Source of the DNA: Pycnococcus provasolii
Taxonomy: Eukaryota > Chlorophyta > Pseudoscourfieldiophyceae > Pseudoscourfieldiales
Assembly (NCBI GenBank): GCA_049487715.1
Contig: CP150555.1
Span: 434,001-498,000, forward strand
Reading direction: 5' to 3'
Length of the DNA stretch: 64,000 nucleotides
The position numbers and the translations under genes were made by a program. Numbering within the stretch: the stretch's first letter is position 1; each line of letters starts with the position of its first letter. Under the pieces are notes generated by a model, which worked only from the letters and a program-made list of their open reading frames with translations, made no database searches and had not been told where the DNA came from. Shown here piece by piece: positions 11,302 to 21,301 of the stretch.

Positions 11302-11368
11302 GGCGCCGGGAGGGAGGGAGGGCGCAGAATGAAATCGAAGGCCGCTGGAGGGGGAGAAGGGGGTGTCG

Positions 11369-11420
11369 TAACCCTAACCCTAACAATAACCCTATCTAGA
11401 TTAGGGTTAGGGTTCGGGTT
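11369..11420. repeat. Interstitial telomere-type array 1 (both orientations)
   Basis: Two CCCTAA units, a short interruption, then around a TCTAGA centre two TTAGGG units and a degenerate copy. It lies 68 bp upstream of the WD40 start and 49 bp from the 3' end of gatC. The two halves are inverted, so the strand can fold into a hairpin. Confidence 0.85.
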
Positions 11421-11468
11421 CTTCTCCGCAAAGCAACAACCCTAATAATCCAATCTCAATAGATGTTT

Positions 11469-12005
11469 TTACTTCTTCTGCACGAATGGCACCTTGAGTT
11501 CGTTTGTGGTTTGGTTCTTCTCCGGAAACGATGCCAAGCACCTCATGGTAATGTCCTGATGTCCTTGTGTGTCGCGCACGTCCGCGTCATCACGACTAAT
11601 AGAAAGCACACCTTGGGTTTTATCAACCACACCTTCTCCCATTTGTCGGGAGGCGTCGTCGAAACTCACGGCGGTCGTGGGAACCACGCCGTCGACATCC
11701 ACCGCGAGAAGCTCGCCCAGAAACCCAATCGCCTTCTCCACCTGCGCCTGGTACGCGGGCACGTCGCCGTCGTCGAGGTGCAGTGATGCCATGCGCGCTA
11801 ACTTCGGAACGTCAGGAGGCTCCAAGCTCGAGGAGCCTGAGGAGGTTGCTGCTGCTTGAACACACCGCGACTCTCTTCGAGAACGAACGCTTGCAGGTTG
11901 CTTTCTCGAGAGACAGAGTGAGCTGCTAGCTGAGGAGGACGGGTGCAAGGACGCCCGTCCTTGCACACCACTGAACACCACGTGCTGTGACAAAGCAGGC
12001 GCCAT
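11469..12005 (-). CDS. gatC: Organellar Glu-tRNA(Gln) amidotransferase subunit C
   Basis: 178 residues from the ATG at 12005; the frame continues upstream only with a TTG. The N-terminal ~65 residues are Ser/Arg/Ala-rich, a typical organelle transit peptide. The GatC core follows: PDVPKLARMASLHL, an acidic spacer, a VEKAIGFLGELLAVDVDGVVPTT-type helix and a C-terminal tail. GatC is the small subunit that holds GatA and GatB together in the amidotransferase that converts Glu-tRNA(Gln) to Gln-tRNA(Gln) in plastids and mitochondria. The catalytic partners are not in this window. The gene lies tail-to-head with the WD40 gene. Confidence 0.75.
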   Translation of the reverse strand: MAPALSQHVVFSGVQGRASLHPSSSASSSLCLSRKQPASVRSRRESRCVQAAATSSGSSSLEPPDVPKLARMASLHLDDGDVPAYQAQVEKAIGFLGELLAVDVDGVVPTTAVSFDDASRQMGEGVVDKTQGVLSISRDDADVRDTQGHQDITMRCLASFPEKNQTTNELKVPFVQKK

Positions 12006-13209
12006 TTTGCTGCTGACTAGACCAGTTTGTGTGGAGCGAAAACGAACTCCCGGGAAACACGACGTTATCCACAAGAGGGAAACGGAATGAACCACATTTT
12101 TCCCAACCGGGAAAGCAGAACGGCACAGGAAACTGCACAGGAACAACGGCACCATCCAGGCAGTCAGTTGGGGGTTCGCATGGAAAATAACTAATAAGGG
12201 TACGTTCCATATGGAAACCCCCAACTGGAACCCCTAATTCCCAACCCATCAGCGACGTACAGTATCCCGAAGAACATCCCGAAGTGAAGGCTGTTGGCAC
12301 TGTTGTACCTTCACGAGACTCAATCGGCGAAATACTGTAGGATGGTTGCTGAATTCTCACGACCCTGGTGGCCACGTAAGAATACTGTACTATGCGCTTG
12401 CTTTGCTTTGAGACGGACGGCCTTGCTTTTGATCTGTGCTCCGTTTTGCTCGGCCAGTCGGCTCTGACGTCACGAACTTTCATCGAATCAACGACTTATC
12501 GCTATCAAAACGTTTTGAGCAGTGAAACGACGCGAATGAGGCGAGTGAGGCCGGAGCTGCAGGAGCGACCCTTCAGTTGATGGTGCATTATCACGGCTTC
12601 TTGGCATCATCACGGCAGTTCTCCGTCCGTCCGTGCAAGAGGTGAAGAAGGACTGAGAACGCATCCGCAGTGGTGCATCTATATATATAGGGTACATACG
12701 ACTATACCCGAAACTCGCCTACGGGTACAGTACCAACATACAGTCATACATACTCGAGCGAACATATCGTCGTGTAAAGTTGCTCCACGCGACGGACGGA
12801 AACCCTTAGGGTAGAGTTGGACGGTACCGGAGGGTTTCGTGCTCAAGAGACCTGCTCAAGAGGTTCTTCAGGCAAGAAGTGCACACTACATTATTAAGAC
12901 GCCACTCTGCTCTTATAGTAGGTGTTCCCTCTACTCTTAAGATAACATAACTTCCCTCTGCGCTCGCTCGAAGAGCTGGCTATTCATCTGCATCTGCTTC
13001 GTGTGTGCACCGTCCGGTCGTGAGCCGTCCGCCGGCCGCTGCGAATATCCGTTATAGGTTCGTTCGCTACTCCAACAGCGTCGTTTACCACCAAGCCAAG
13101 TTGCGCCGATAAACACGCCGCTGTTGCAGTAACCAGCGTAAACAAAACTCTTGCTCGATCACCTTTGCTCTGTGCTCGTGCTCAGGTGTCTTCTCTCGAG
13201 AGGTAGGTT
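12006..13209. other. Divergent intergenic region, gatC / PUF
   Basis: A 1.2-kb AT-richer region between divergently transcribed genes. It contains four TACAGTA/TACTGTA heptamers (12258, 12333, 12383, 12726) and a tatatatata run near 12682. A CCCTTAGGGTA near 12807 is only a weak telobox-like site. Short open frames here lack family resemblance. Presumably it holds two promoters and the PUF 5' leader. Confidence 0.5.
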
Positions 13210-15369
13210 ATGTCTTCGCAAGCGCCCGCGGCCGTCCCGAACACAACCCTGCAGCACGAGCAGCAGCAGGGGCAGGCCAAGAAGGGGCCGGCGTACCTCA
13301 AGCAGCACACGCACTCAGAACCACTCCCTGATACCCGTTACGTCGACGCGTGGCTTGGAACCACCATGGCAGGACCGCCACTCCCAACGCCGCTGCCTCA
13401 CCTGGCGATGAACCCTGCGGCGATGATGTACCCTCAGGCTGCAGTAGAAGCGCAAGCACCGTACGGCTCGGGATCATATCACGGGGCGCCGCAACCCATA
13501 CACCCATACACACACGCCGCGGCAGCAGCTGCTGCGGCGGCTGCCGCCACCGCCGCCAACTACCACCACGCCGCCGGCTACGGCTACGTGCCACGGCCGC
13601 AAACGCAGGAGTATACGCCCCCCCTGGCGATGGCGGCGGCGCCGTTCGGCGGGATGCCCATGTCTGTACCAGGGTGCGTAGATGACGGAAGCCCGGTTGG
13701 GCCGTTCAACCTTTACCTTCACAGCAACCCAAGCAGTGCGGCGTCCACGCCAACACCTGTCGGCTGGGACGTGCAACTCGTGGAGCAGATGGACCACTTC
13801 AGCCTAGGCATCCAAGCGGATGCTATGATGCAACGGTCTGCTGTGGCAGCGGCACAGGCTCATAGAAACCAGCAGTACAGCAGCACGAGTAACCACGGCA
13901 ACGGCAACGTTCGCCGAAACCAAAACTGGCAAAGGCCGTCCCCAAAGTCACCTCAAGCCAGCCGCGACAGCAAGCTCACGACGGCCGCGGCGCCCGCCAA
14001 CGCGAAGGAAAGCGGCGAGCGAGCGAGCGAGTTGCTGCTTTACACGCTCAAGACGATCGATCCTTCGCAGGTTGCCGAGTTCTGCGACAACAAGCTGCGC
14101 GGTAACATCGTCGCGCTGAGCTGCAGCAACACGGGAAGCCGCTTCGTTCAGCAGGCGCTGGCGAGTAGGCCAGCCAAGGATGTGGAGAGGTACTTCCACG
14201 AAGTGCTCGCCAACGACGGCCTTGAGAGGCTGGTCTTCGACACGTTTGGCAACTACACGATGCAAAAGTTTCTCGAGCATCCCATTCCGTACATCCGCAA
14301 CAAGGTGCTCGAGGCGTTCGAGGCGAAGCCGCGCGAGTTCGCCAAGCACCACCACGGCTGCCGTGTGCTGCAGAAGATTATCGAAGTGTGTGACGCGGAG
14401 GGGCAGAAGCGCGTCATGAAATGTCTGATGAAGGAGATCGACTTGTTCGCATGGCACCAGAACGCGAACCACGTGATCCAGAAGCTCATCGAGTGCATGC
14501 GCATCGAGGATCTCGCGCCGATCGTGAAGTACACCAAGGGCAGGGTGAACGAGCTCGCGCAGCACGTGTACGGATGCCGCGTTGTTCAGCGAATCTTGAA
14601 CCGCATGCCTCGGGTGCTCTTCGAAACGAAGGATACCAGCCATCCATGGATGGATGATTCTTCTGACGGCGACGGCAGCTCGCCGGAGACGGAGTCGGAC
14701 GACACCTCGTGGAGCGGCCACTTCATCCTTCACGAGCTCATCAAGGAGATTGTCATCTTGATTCAGGATTTGTATGGAAACTACGTGGTACAGCATGCAC
14801 TACGCAATGGCACTCCCAACATGGTGCGCTGTATTGTGGACTCCCTTCTGACTCGTCTGGCACCTCAGGACTTCCGGGCGCTTGTGTGCCACCGCTGCGC
14901 GTCGAATGCCATCGAGCTGATGTTGCAGTTCTCCGACGTGGACACGCAGAAGCGGATTTTGGCGGAGCTCTTCCTGCTCGACGGAAGCCGCGACGGCGAG
15001 GGCACCAGTGCCGAGCGCAAGAGCATGTTTGTGAAGATGGCCACAAATCCGTTCGGCAACTACGTCGTACAGCGATGCATGCGCATGCTTGCGCCGGAGC
15101 AGCGCACGATTGTGTTCCGCAGCATATCCTCTGCGATTCCGAGCCTGTACCACAACGTTTACGGAAAGCTCGTGATTGTGGACTTGCACATGCTGATGTC
15201 TATGGAGCTCAAGTTGACGACGGAGGACGAGGAGGATGCGTCGTCGGAGTCGGCACAGGATGCGCAGGCTGCGCACCTCGCCGAGCGCGTGCGTAAGGGC
15301 GAGGTTACGCTCGACTCGTTCGAGGGGGATGACGACGACTCGAGTGATGGATTAGGGATGGACGAGTAA
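13210..15369 (+). CDS. Pumilio/PUF-family RNA-binding protein
   Basis: 719 residues, ATG at 13210. Residues 1-270 are Ala/Pro/Gln/His-rich and disordered. The PUF homology domain spans about 285-690 and has eight repeats. Their recognition triplets read, repeats 1 to 8: S-R-Q (SRFVQ, near 310), N-Y-Q, C-R-Q, N-H-Q, C-R-Q, N-Y-Q, S-N-E, N-Y-Q (near 617). This equals the code of animal Pumilio and predicts 5'-UGUAUAUA-3'. An acidic, Ser-rich ~40-residue insert separates repeats 5 and 6, and a second short insert lies between 7 and 8. PUF proteins bind 3' UTRs and repress or localise mRNAs. The acidic tail after residue 680 is low-complexity. The 282-residue open frame on the opposite strand is a codon-composition shadow. 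Confidence 0.93.
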   Translation: MSSQAPAAVPNTTLQHEQQQGQAKKGPAYLKQHTHSEPLPDTRYVDAWLGTTMAGPPLPTPLPHLAMNPAAMMYPQAAVEAQAPYGSGSYHGAPQPIHPYTHAAAAAAAAAAATAANYHHAAGYGYVPRPQTQEYTPPLAMAAAPFGGMPMSVPGCVDDGSPVGPFNLYLHSNPSSAASTPTPVGWDVQLVEQMDHFSLGIQADAMMQRSAVAAAQAHRNQQYSSTSNHGNGNVRRNQNWQRPSPKSPQASRDSKLTTAAAPANAKESGERASELLLYTLKTIDPSQVAEFCDNKLRGNIVALSCSNTGSRFVQQALASRPAKDVERYFHEVLANDGLERLVFDTFGNYTMQKFLEHPIPYIRNKVLEAFEAKPREFAKHHHGCRVLQKIIEVCDAEGQKRVMKCLMKEIDLFAWHQNANHVIQKLIECMRIEDLAPIVKYTKGRVNELAQHVYGCRVVQRILNRMPRVLFETKDTSHPWMDDSSDGDGSSPETESDDTSWSGHFILHELIKEIVILIQDLYGNYVVQHALRNGTPNMVRCIVDSLLTRLAPQDFRALVCHRCASNAIELMLQFSDVDTQKRILAELFLLDGSRDGEGTSAERKSMFVKMATNPFGNYVVQRCMRMLAPEQRTIVFRSISSAIPSLYHNVYGKLVIVDLHMLMSMELKLTTEDEEDASSESAQDAQAAHLAERVRKGEVTLDSFEGDDDDSSDGLGMDE

Positions 15370-15976
15370 CTCGACGTCGTTCAAGTAACTGCTTGTCAGA
15401 CGTTCTTCATTCAGACGTTCTTGTTATAAAAACTATAAAAACATAAATATTTACCCTGCCGGGCTGCCGGGTAAGGTTATGACATGAATCCAGTACAGTA
15501 TTTTCTTCTCAGTCAAGAGGTACTCTTACCTTACCTTAGTTTATTTTAAAAAAGAATTACAGTACCCCTAAAAGAAAAGAGCATCCTTTGGAAGGAGGGC
15601 GAGGGACTCGAGTCTTGGAGGGAGGGAGCGGTAACCCTAACCCTAACCCTAATCCATCCTTGTTGGGGGTTTCTTTTTCCAGATGGTTTTTCCCCAACAA
15701 ATACAACTCCATCCCTCTCCTCTGGGCCCATTTATTCTCGGCCTCACGTTTCTTCGTCCCATTTTCCCATTCGTGTTTTTTTTTATATTTGTCAACTGGG
15801 TGTTCATCACCCTCGCCTCGCCTCTCTCGCGATGGACGCGTCGACGTACTTGGATGCGCTTGGTCGTCCTTTAGTGGTTACTTAAGGGCCGCGATATCGG
15901 TGAACATGGTGCGACTGCGGCTCTATCGGCGCGATATCGGCGCCTCCTTGCGCACGTATCCTCCTCGTCATCCTCC
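15370..15976. other. Intergenic spacer with telomere-type array
   Basis: AT-rich 3' flank of the PUF gene with a GCCGGGTAAGGT motif near 15467 and TACAGTA heptamers at 15494 and 15558. Array 2 follows at 15631-15653. The remainder may hold the leader of the next gene or an unrecognised upstream exon. Confidence 0.5.
15631..15653. repeat. Interstitial telomere-type array 2
   Basis: Three CCCTAA units on the + strand, 324 bp upstream of the start of the CRAL-TRIO_2 gene, so CCCTAA is on that gene's coding strand. Confidence 0.85.
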
Positions 15977-16645
15977 ATGAACTCTGAGTCCAACTCTGAG
16001 TCCACCCAGGGGGGTGACGTTGTTAGGACTGCTGCAGGGGCTTCTTCCGGGGGAGGAGTTGCCATACTCTACATACACACATCCACGCCATCATCAACTG
16101 CCACACTCTCCGAACTCGTGGCGGCGTTTTCGGCGTTAGGTAACGAAGAGCAGAAAAGGCTGCACGCAGTTTACGTGCTGCACCCTTCTCTAGTGCCGAG
16201 AGCAGGGGCTCTCGTCGCTTACGGCGCGTGCTCCGTGTTCAGCTATGTGCCAGACACCATCGCGAAGCTCTTGGGATGGAACAGTGCTGCTGCTTCGAAT
16301 CTTTGCAGACTGTATGCCGAAAGGACGCACTTTGTTGACAGGGTCGAATTCTTGGACGAGTTCGTATCGTGGAGGGCAGATGCTCAGGCACAGGCATCTA
16401 ACGAGGAACACGCGCACACGCTGGTCGTAGGAACTGACGACGACGGCGACGACGACGGCGACGACGGCGGCGAACGGGAAGGCGAGTGGCCTCCCCGAAA
16501 CATCCCGGTCACCTTGCCGCGTTGGGTGATGGAGCACGACGCGAGCCTCGAGAAGGATCCCATACAAGACTACGGGTTCTACACTGGCAGTGTTGCCGCT
16601 GACACGCTCGGGAGTATCCCCGGTGTGTCACCGCCGCCAAGCTGA
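15977..16645 (+). CDS. CRAL-TRIO_2 (BCH-like) domain protein
   Basis: 222 residues, ATG at 15977. Residues 28-140 resemble the divergent CRAL-TRIO domain found in BNIP2, p50RhoGAP and plant macro-domain proteins: VAILYIHTST, a helix, RLHAVYVLHPSL, then an ERTHFVDRVEFLDEFV end strand. In that family the VVHPSF and FVDSL strands form the lipid- or GTPase-binding fold. The tail is Asp-rich (about 155-172) and then Pro-rich. The domain starts close to the ATG and looks short at its N-terminus, so an upstream exon may be missing. A specific ligand cannot be named. Confidence 0.55.
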   Translation: MNSESNSESTQGGDVVRTAAGASSGGGVAILYIHTSTPSSTATLSELVAAFSALGNEEQKRLHAVYVLHPSLVPRAGALVAYGACSVFSYVPDTIAKLLGWNSAAASNLCRLYAERTHFVDRVEFLDEFVSWRADAQAQASNEEHAHTLVVGTDDDGDDDGDDGGEREGEWPPRNIPVTLPRWVMEHDASLEKDPIQDYGFYTGSVAADTLGSIPGVSPPPS

Positions 16646-16671
16646 TGTGATGAACTTACCTAATAAGCTCC

Positions 16672-16676
16672 TGTAA
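16672..16676 (+). terminator. Possible TGTAA poly(A) signal
   Basis: TGTAA 27 nt after the stop of the CRAL-TRIO_2 gene. Confidence 0.4.
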
Positions 16677-16731
16677 CAAATAATTCTCTAAATATTATTT
16701 GAAATTGTTTGATACAAGATGAAGATGTACA

Positions 16732-16736
16732 TTACA
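16732..16736 (-). terminator. Possible TGTAA poly(A) signal
   Basis: TGTAA on the minus strand, 17 nt after the stop of the Sec3-like gene; the convergent stops are only 107 bp apart. Confidence 0.4.
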
Positions 16737-16752
16737 AAAGTTCATCACTAAG

Positions 16753-19700
16753 TCACTCACACGTGAAGAAGAGCAACTGCAGCTCCTGCGCGCTTGGGAC
16801 CAGCGAAATGGGTGGCGTAACGTCGTCGTACGGCGCGTAGCACTCCTCGATCATCTGCTCGAGGCTCTCCGCACTGCTGAGAATGAGCGAGCACACCGCT
16901 CGGTAGGCTGCACCGCTAAGCTCACGCGAACCTCCAGGAGCACTGGAGCCGAGATGAGACGTGCACTGCGTCGAAGCGTGCTGAAGGCCAGATAAGGCAC
17001 CGCTCATCCCGCCGAGTGCCGCAATCGACGCGCGCACCGACGAAGGGCTTAGGTGCGGGTAGAATCTCACGTCGTATGAAGGTGGTGGTGACGAGGGTGG
17101 ATGCGTGTCGTCGTCGCCGTCGTCGCCGTCAGCTTCGTGAAGGCTGACGATAGATGCATATGCCGAACGTAGGCGTCTCGCCAGCGCGACGACGGGAAGG
17201 AACCTCGTCTGTGCCACAAGCGCAAGCGCGTACCCGTCCAAACTCCAAACGAGGCTCGCGCGTGCCTCATCGACAGCAGGGCGGAGCGGAGATCGGGCTG
17301 CAGCCGTAGGCGTCGCATTGGCAAGCGCAAGGTCGTGGGCGTACGAGTGCACGATGTGAGCAGATGCCGCAAGGCTTCGATACTGGCGTGTGGACGGCAC
17401 GAGTGCCTTCGCACGCGTCGTAGCCAATTTGGTCGTCTCAGCCTCCGTGCCGTCCACACCTCCAATGCCAAGAGCCTGTACGTCCTCCGCCCAGCGCTCA
17501 GCTGAAGTCGACGAGGATGCCAACGCGGGCGACGGCACGTTCTTCGAAGCGGTTGACGTGAGCTCGCAGGAGGCGAACATGCACGCTAGCGAGGCAATAC
17601 CGCCTCTGTTGGATGATGGCGCTGGCATGACTTTCGAAGGCTTGCGCAGAGTCCACAACGGATACGACGCTGCTTCGTGGCGTGCCGCCTGAAGCGCGGA
17701 TCGTGCCAACTCGCCGAACAACGCGTGAGTCGAGTCATCGGCAGCAACTTCGAGCATGCTTGGGTGCCATGTGCCGCTGCTCCACGATGGATCGTCCCCA
17801 AAATTCCTAGGCATCTCGTCGCCGTCGCCGTCGACATCCTCCTCCTCGGCGGCGGGTGGATGTCTTGGACGACACAAACGCACCACGCGTATCGCAGCGG
17901 CACGAAACCGATTCACGGCGCGCGGGAGCGAAATGGTCACAGCTCCTCGCCGCGCTCGAGCACGCTTGAGCATCTCATCGGGGGAGGCCATTCTCTGCGC
18001 CTCCGCATCCGTTTTGACCCTAAGTTTTTCTACGTGACGGTCAAGGCGCGCCAGCAGCGTGCCTCGTGCAGTTGCAAGGAGTGCATCTGCCAGCGCGCCA
18101 CACACTGTCGCGTCGAATGTCGTCAGGTTCAAAGATTGCAGGCTAGTGCGGCGCATTCCCTTTAAGCCCCTGCTGCTGCTAACCGATCTCAGCATCTTGC
18201 GCTGCGAGCGCGTCAGCGAGTTGCGTATCGTTCTGCGCACAACCACCGAATGTCCATCGTGTGGCTTCGTGCTCTCGTTGTCAGTCGGCGTGTCCACCGC
18301 GTCGTGACCGTGCATGAGCGCCGCAATCCACTTGTCAATCTCGCTCAATGCCGGCGCGGCGACGAGAGCGTCGAAGTCAGCAACAAGCTTTGCCATGGAC
18401 TCGAGAACACCTTTCGCCTCCGCCAGGAGAGATGGGAGAGCGCGCTGTGCGAAGCCAACGCGAACGGCTTCGTGCCGTGCGAAGTGCGCAGCCGTGGAAG
18501 ACTCGGTGGTCGTGCTGCCCTCGCGTTCCAGATCAGCACTGGCACCAGCGCCGGTGGTGGTGGCGGCGGCGGTGAATGGGCTGTCGGGAACGAAGAGGTT
18601 GAGAATCGCGTGGCACGAGCTGGCGGACAGAATGACGACATCGCTGATGCCCGTGACGAAAATTCTCACCACCTCGCGCGCGAGCTCGTCGGCAACCGCA
18701 CGTGCCGATGCGCTCTTCGCGTTCTGCGACGTCATCGCCTCGTCGTCTGCAAGATGCAGGTCATCTTCGCCGTCCTCCTTGGTGCGCAATTTCTGCGAAA
18801 TCTTGAATTGTGCGAGGCCCACCTCCGCGTTCACCACCGCCGGCTTCAGCCGTGCGAGGTGTGCCTGAGCCGCCTGCGCGAGCAACTGCTTTGCCGTCGA
18901 GATCACGGCGGACATCGCGCGCGCTAACCCAGGTTCGTACGACTGTCCGCCACTGCCGCTCGCGGCCGTGGGCGTATTCCCGGCGGAGGAGGACGCGCGC
19001 TCGTCGCGTGGCGATGCCAGGCAGTATGCTGCCGCATGTAGGAATGCCGCGGCGCGAATGGGCTGGCGCATCGGCTCGAGCATCGTTAGCAGAGCGCCAA
19101 GGCGAATCGCAGGCTCACCCGCCGACGCGTCGTGCCATGGTTGCACCGCGCCAACGTTGCTCCCAAGAATGCCACGAAGCTTTGCCGCGGACGTTTTAAG
19201 CGCCGTTCGTCCAGCTAGAGTTGCAGTTTCCAAGGCGGCGGTGCCTATTCTCTTCCTCGCCTCGAAGGCGACGCGCTCTACCGCGCGCCTGCGCTCGACG
19301 ACACACCTCAGCCTGCTGGGTATGGGTCTGAGAACCGCCTCGAGTGGTGCGGGGGTATCATCGGAGGCTGCTGCTGCATAGAGTATGTCGCAGCTATCGT
19401 CACGTCCTCCCAGTCTCAGCATGAGCGTCGCGACAGCCTCCGCCGCCGCCACGAGCTTCGCGTCGTCGTCGCGGTCGCTCGTGTCTGCTTCAGCGAGCTC
19501 TACCATCGCTTGGTTGTCTCTTGGGTTGTCAGTTGCGTCGGCAAGTTTTCGAAGGTATTCGAGCAGTGCCCCGCCTGCTGCCGCCGCTCTGCTGAGCTCA
19601 CCATCCTTGCGTTGAATTTCCTCCACGTCTCTTCTTATGGCGCTGAGTTTATCCCCGTAGACCGTTAGGTGGTCCCCGAGTTCGCCGAGCTGCTCGTTTG

Positions 19701-20022
19701 CGTGTTGCGCCGCTTTGATGGACAAGTCCCCCACCCCCACTGCAGCATTGGCACTGTATCTCTTCTTCTTTGAGAGCGAGGTGGAGTCGTCCGAATGAGA
19801 CGAGGGCAAGGCCAAAGAAGTTGTGCTTTTGGAAATGGAGAGTCGCATGACTTCGACAGCGATGGATTCTTCACAGCGCGCGATTTCGGAAGCAAGGAGC
19901 GACGCGTAGTCCTTACTAACAATGCTGGTATTCTGAGAGGTGGTATGAGACGAGGACCTCATCCAGTGACCGAGCTTACGGTCCTCCGCCAACGACATCG
20001 CCGAACGCACCGCGACGTCCAT
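16753..20022 (-). CDS. Exocyst Sec3 (EXOC1)-like protein
   Basis: 1089 residues from the first ATG at 20022; the frame continues to 20076 only with a TTG. After a Ser-rich head, residues ~95-160 match the Sec3 coiled-coil signature (NEQLGELGDHLTVYGDKLS, then AIRRDVEEIQRKDGELSR and ALLEYLRKL). The long helical body is typical of exocyst CATCHR subunits, and the C-terminus ends in a hydrophobic LQLLFF. Sec3 marks plasma-membrane sites for secretory vesicle tethering. No N-terminal PH domain is seen, unlike yeast Sec3. Large Ala/Arg-rich low-complexity stretches weaken the match, so the family call is moderate. It is divergent from the next gene with a 237-bp gap that holds array 3. Confidence 0.55.
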   Translation of the reverse strand: MDVAVRSAMSLAEDRKLGHWMRSSSHTTSQNTSIVSKDYASLLASEIARCEESIAVEVMRLSISKSTTSLALPSSHSDDSTSLSKKKRYSANAAVGVGDLSIKAAQHANEQLGELGDHLTVYGDKLSAIRRDVEEIQRKDGELSRAAAAGGALLEYLRKLADATDNPRDNQAMVELAEADTSDRDDDAKLVAAAEAVATLMLRLGGRDDSCDILYAAAASDDTPAPLEAVLRPIPSRLRCVVERRRAVERVAFEARKRIGTAALETATLAGRTALKTSAAKLRGILGSNVGAVQPWHDASAGEPAIRLGALLTMLEPMRQPIRAAAFLHAAAYCLASPRDERASSSAGNTPTAASGSGGQSYEPGLARAMSAVISTAKQLLAQAAQAHLARLKPAVVNAEVGLAQFKISQKLRTKEDGEDDLHLADDEAMTSQNAKSASARAVADELAREVVRIFVTGISDVVILSASSCHAILNLFVPDSPFTAAATTTGAGASADLEREGSTTTESSTAAHFARHEAVRVGFAQRALPSLLAEAKGVLESMAKLVADFDALVAAPALSEIDKWIAALMHGHDAVDTPTDNESTKPHDGHSVVVRRTIRNSLTRSQRKMLRSVSSSRGLKGMRRTSLQSLNLTTFDATVCGALADALLATARGTLLARLDRHVEKLRVKTDAEAQRMASPDEMLKRARARRGAVTISLPRAVNRFRAAAIRVVRLCRPRHPPAAEEEDVDGDGDEMPRNFGDDPSWSSGTWHPSMLEVAADDSTHALFGELARSALQAARHEAASYPLWTLRKPSKVMPAPSSNRGGIASLACMFASCELTSTASKNVPSPALASSSTSAERWAEDVQALGIGGVDGTEAETTKLATTRAKALVPSTRQYRSLAASAHIVHSYAHDLALANATPTAAARSPLRPAVDEARASLVWSLDGYALALVAQTRFLPVVALARRLRSAYASIVSLHEADGDDGDDDTHPPSSPPPSYDVRFYPHLSPSSVRASIAALGGMSGALSGLQHASTQCTSHLGSSAPGGSRELSGAAYRAVCSLILSSAESLEQMIEECYAPYDDVTPPISLVPSAQELQLLFFTCE

Positions 20023-20102
20023 ACTTCTTGCGAGCGACGGTGACGAGCGACGTGCTGAGCGAGAATGAGAAAACAACCAAAGGGAAAAACGCGCGAGCGC
20101 AG

Positions 20103-20138
20103 GCTAACCCTAACCCTAACCCTAACCCTAACCCTAAC
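20103..20138. repeat. Interstitial telomere-type array 3
   Basis: Six consecutive CCCTAA units in the shared promoter of the Sec3-like gene (81 bp from its ATG) and the unknown gene at 20260 (122 bp). Confidence 0.9.
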
Positions 20139-20259
20139 AGTGAGTTCGGGGTTTCATCGCCCCCCTTTTTTTCTCTCTTTTGTTTTTCAAACTTGCCCCA
20201 TTTGACTTTCCCCATCTGAATCTTCTCCTCATATGAACCGTATGGCATAATATCACATC

Positions 20260-21072
20260 ATGCTGTTCATGGACGCTCCTGTGGCTGATCGTGTTAGTCC
20301 ACAACCACACATCTATAATAATAGTGCAAGCCATGTCGTGACTTGCAGTCCTGACGAAACTCTATTCGATGTATTCACACGTCTACGTGCTCGTCGACCC
20401 ATACACACTATCAAGGAAGAAGATGACTCGGAAGATGAAGGAGGAGGAGGGTGCTTCGCAATCACCGAGTCGGACGTCGCACACCTCGCTGTTGGCGCGA
20501 ATCCGGGCGACCGCGTCGAGGCGAACAGGTGGACGGCGAACATGTGCGCACGTCTCACGACGCCTTCTGACGAACATCGCGGGGAGAGAGGGTACGCGCT
20601 TGTCGTCGACGTTGACGGAACGTTCGACGAACACGCCATCGTGTGCGACGACGAAGCGAGGCGCAGAATCACAATAGTACGATGCTACTCGAACGCGGTC
20701 GCTCTGGCAACACTCACGGCTGTCGCGTACAGCACGGACAACCAGGATGCTTTGGACGATCCGGCAGCGGGTGTATTTGGTACAAGCGGCGCGAGGCTCG
20801 TTGTCGTCTTTGGAGCGGGCGCACTTAGGGCCAGCGAGCGCGCGTTATCTGCCATGCCCGAGCGCGCTGCCCGCACTCTGGCTACGAACGGCGAGGAGTG
20901 CGACCGCAGCCTCGCGCTTGGTACAGCCGCGTCAGCCTCCATCGCGTCGGCAGCCGCACTAGCCGCGCAAAAGCGACAGTGCGCGGTCGTCGTACTTTGG
21001 AGCACGGAGCAGGTTCCGGCGACGGAAGTGCAGGATACCGGTGCTGCGATTGACTGGATCGGACGCCTTTGA
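20260..21072 (+). CDS. Hypothetical protein
   Basis: 270 residues, ATG at 20260. I do not recognise a family. The sequence alternates beta-like stretches (ALVVDVDGTFDEHAIVCDD, RITIVRCYSNAVALATL, ARLVVVFGAG, CAVVVLWSTEQ) with Ala-rich helices, suggesting a compact alpha/beta cytosolic domain. There is an acidic loop at ~51-62 and no signal peptide or membrane segment. The antisense frames are shadows. It shares a short bidirectional promoter with the Sec3-like gene. Codon composition resembles its neighbours, so I believe it is a real gene. Confidence 0.65.
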   Translation: MLFMDAPVADRVSPQPHIYNNSASHVVTCSPDETLFDVFTRLRARRPIHTIKEEDDSEDEGGGGCFAITESDVAHLAVGANPGDRVEANRWTANMCARLTTPSDEHRGERGYALVVDVDGTFDEHAIVCDDEARRRITIVRCYSNAVALATLTAVAYSTDNQDALDDPAAGVFGTSGARLVVVFGAGALRASERALSAMPERAARTLATNGEECDRSLALGTAASASIASAAALAAQKRQCAVVVLWSTEQVPATEVQDTGAAIDWIGRL

Positions 21073-21087
21073 GACAAACCCTTGTTG

Positions 21088-21092
21088 TGTAA
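21088..21092 (+). terminator. Possible TGTAA poly(A) signal
   Basis: TGTAA 15 nt after the stop of the hypothetical gene. Confidence 0.4.
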
Positions 21093-21301
21093 TTCAAGCT
21101 GTATTTACTTTGTGTCTTAAATGTAGAAATGCTCGCTGCAAAATGAAAAATAAAAAAAGGATTGAAATGCGCTGTGCTGGCGGCAACTGCAACCTACTTT
21201 GCTTACGCCTTTTCTTTCACCGGCACGCGCGCACACAAGTCCTTATTATAAAAAAAGAAAGAATACTGGAAGCGGCTGGATTGTGTGAATGAATGCTTAC
21301 C

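Noticed and set aside
13948-14796. 282-codon open frame antisense to the PUF gene
   Set aside because: It mirrors GC-rich third positions of the PUF coding strand, has a His/Leu/Val-biased composition and no recognisable family.
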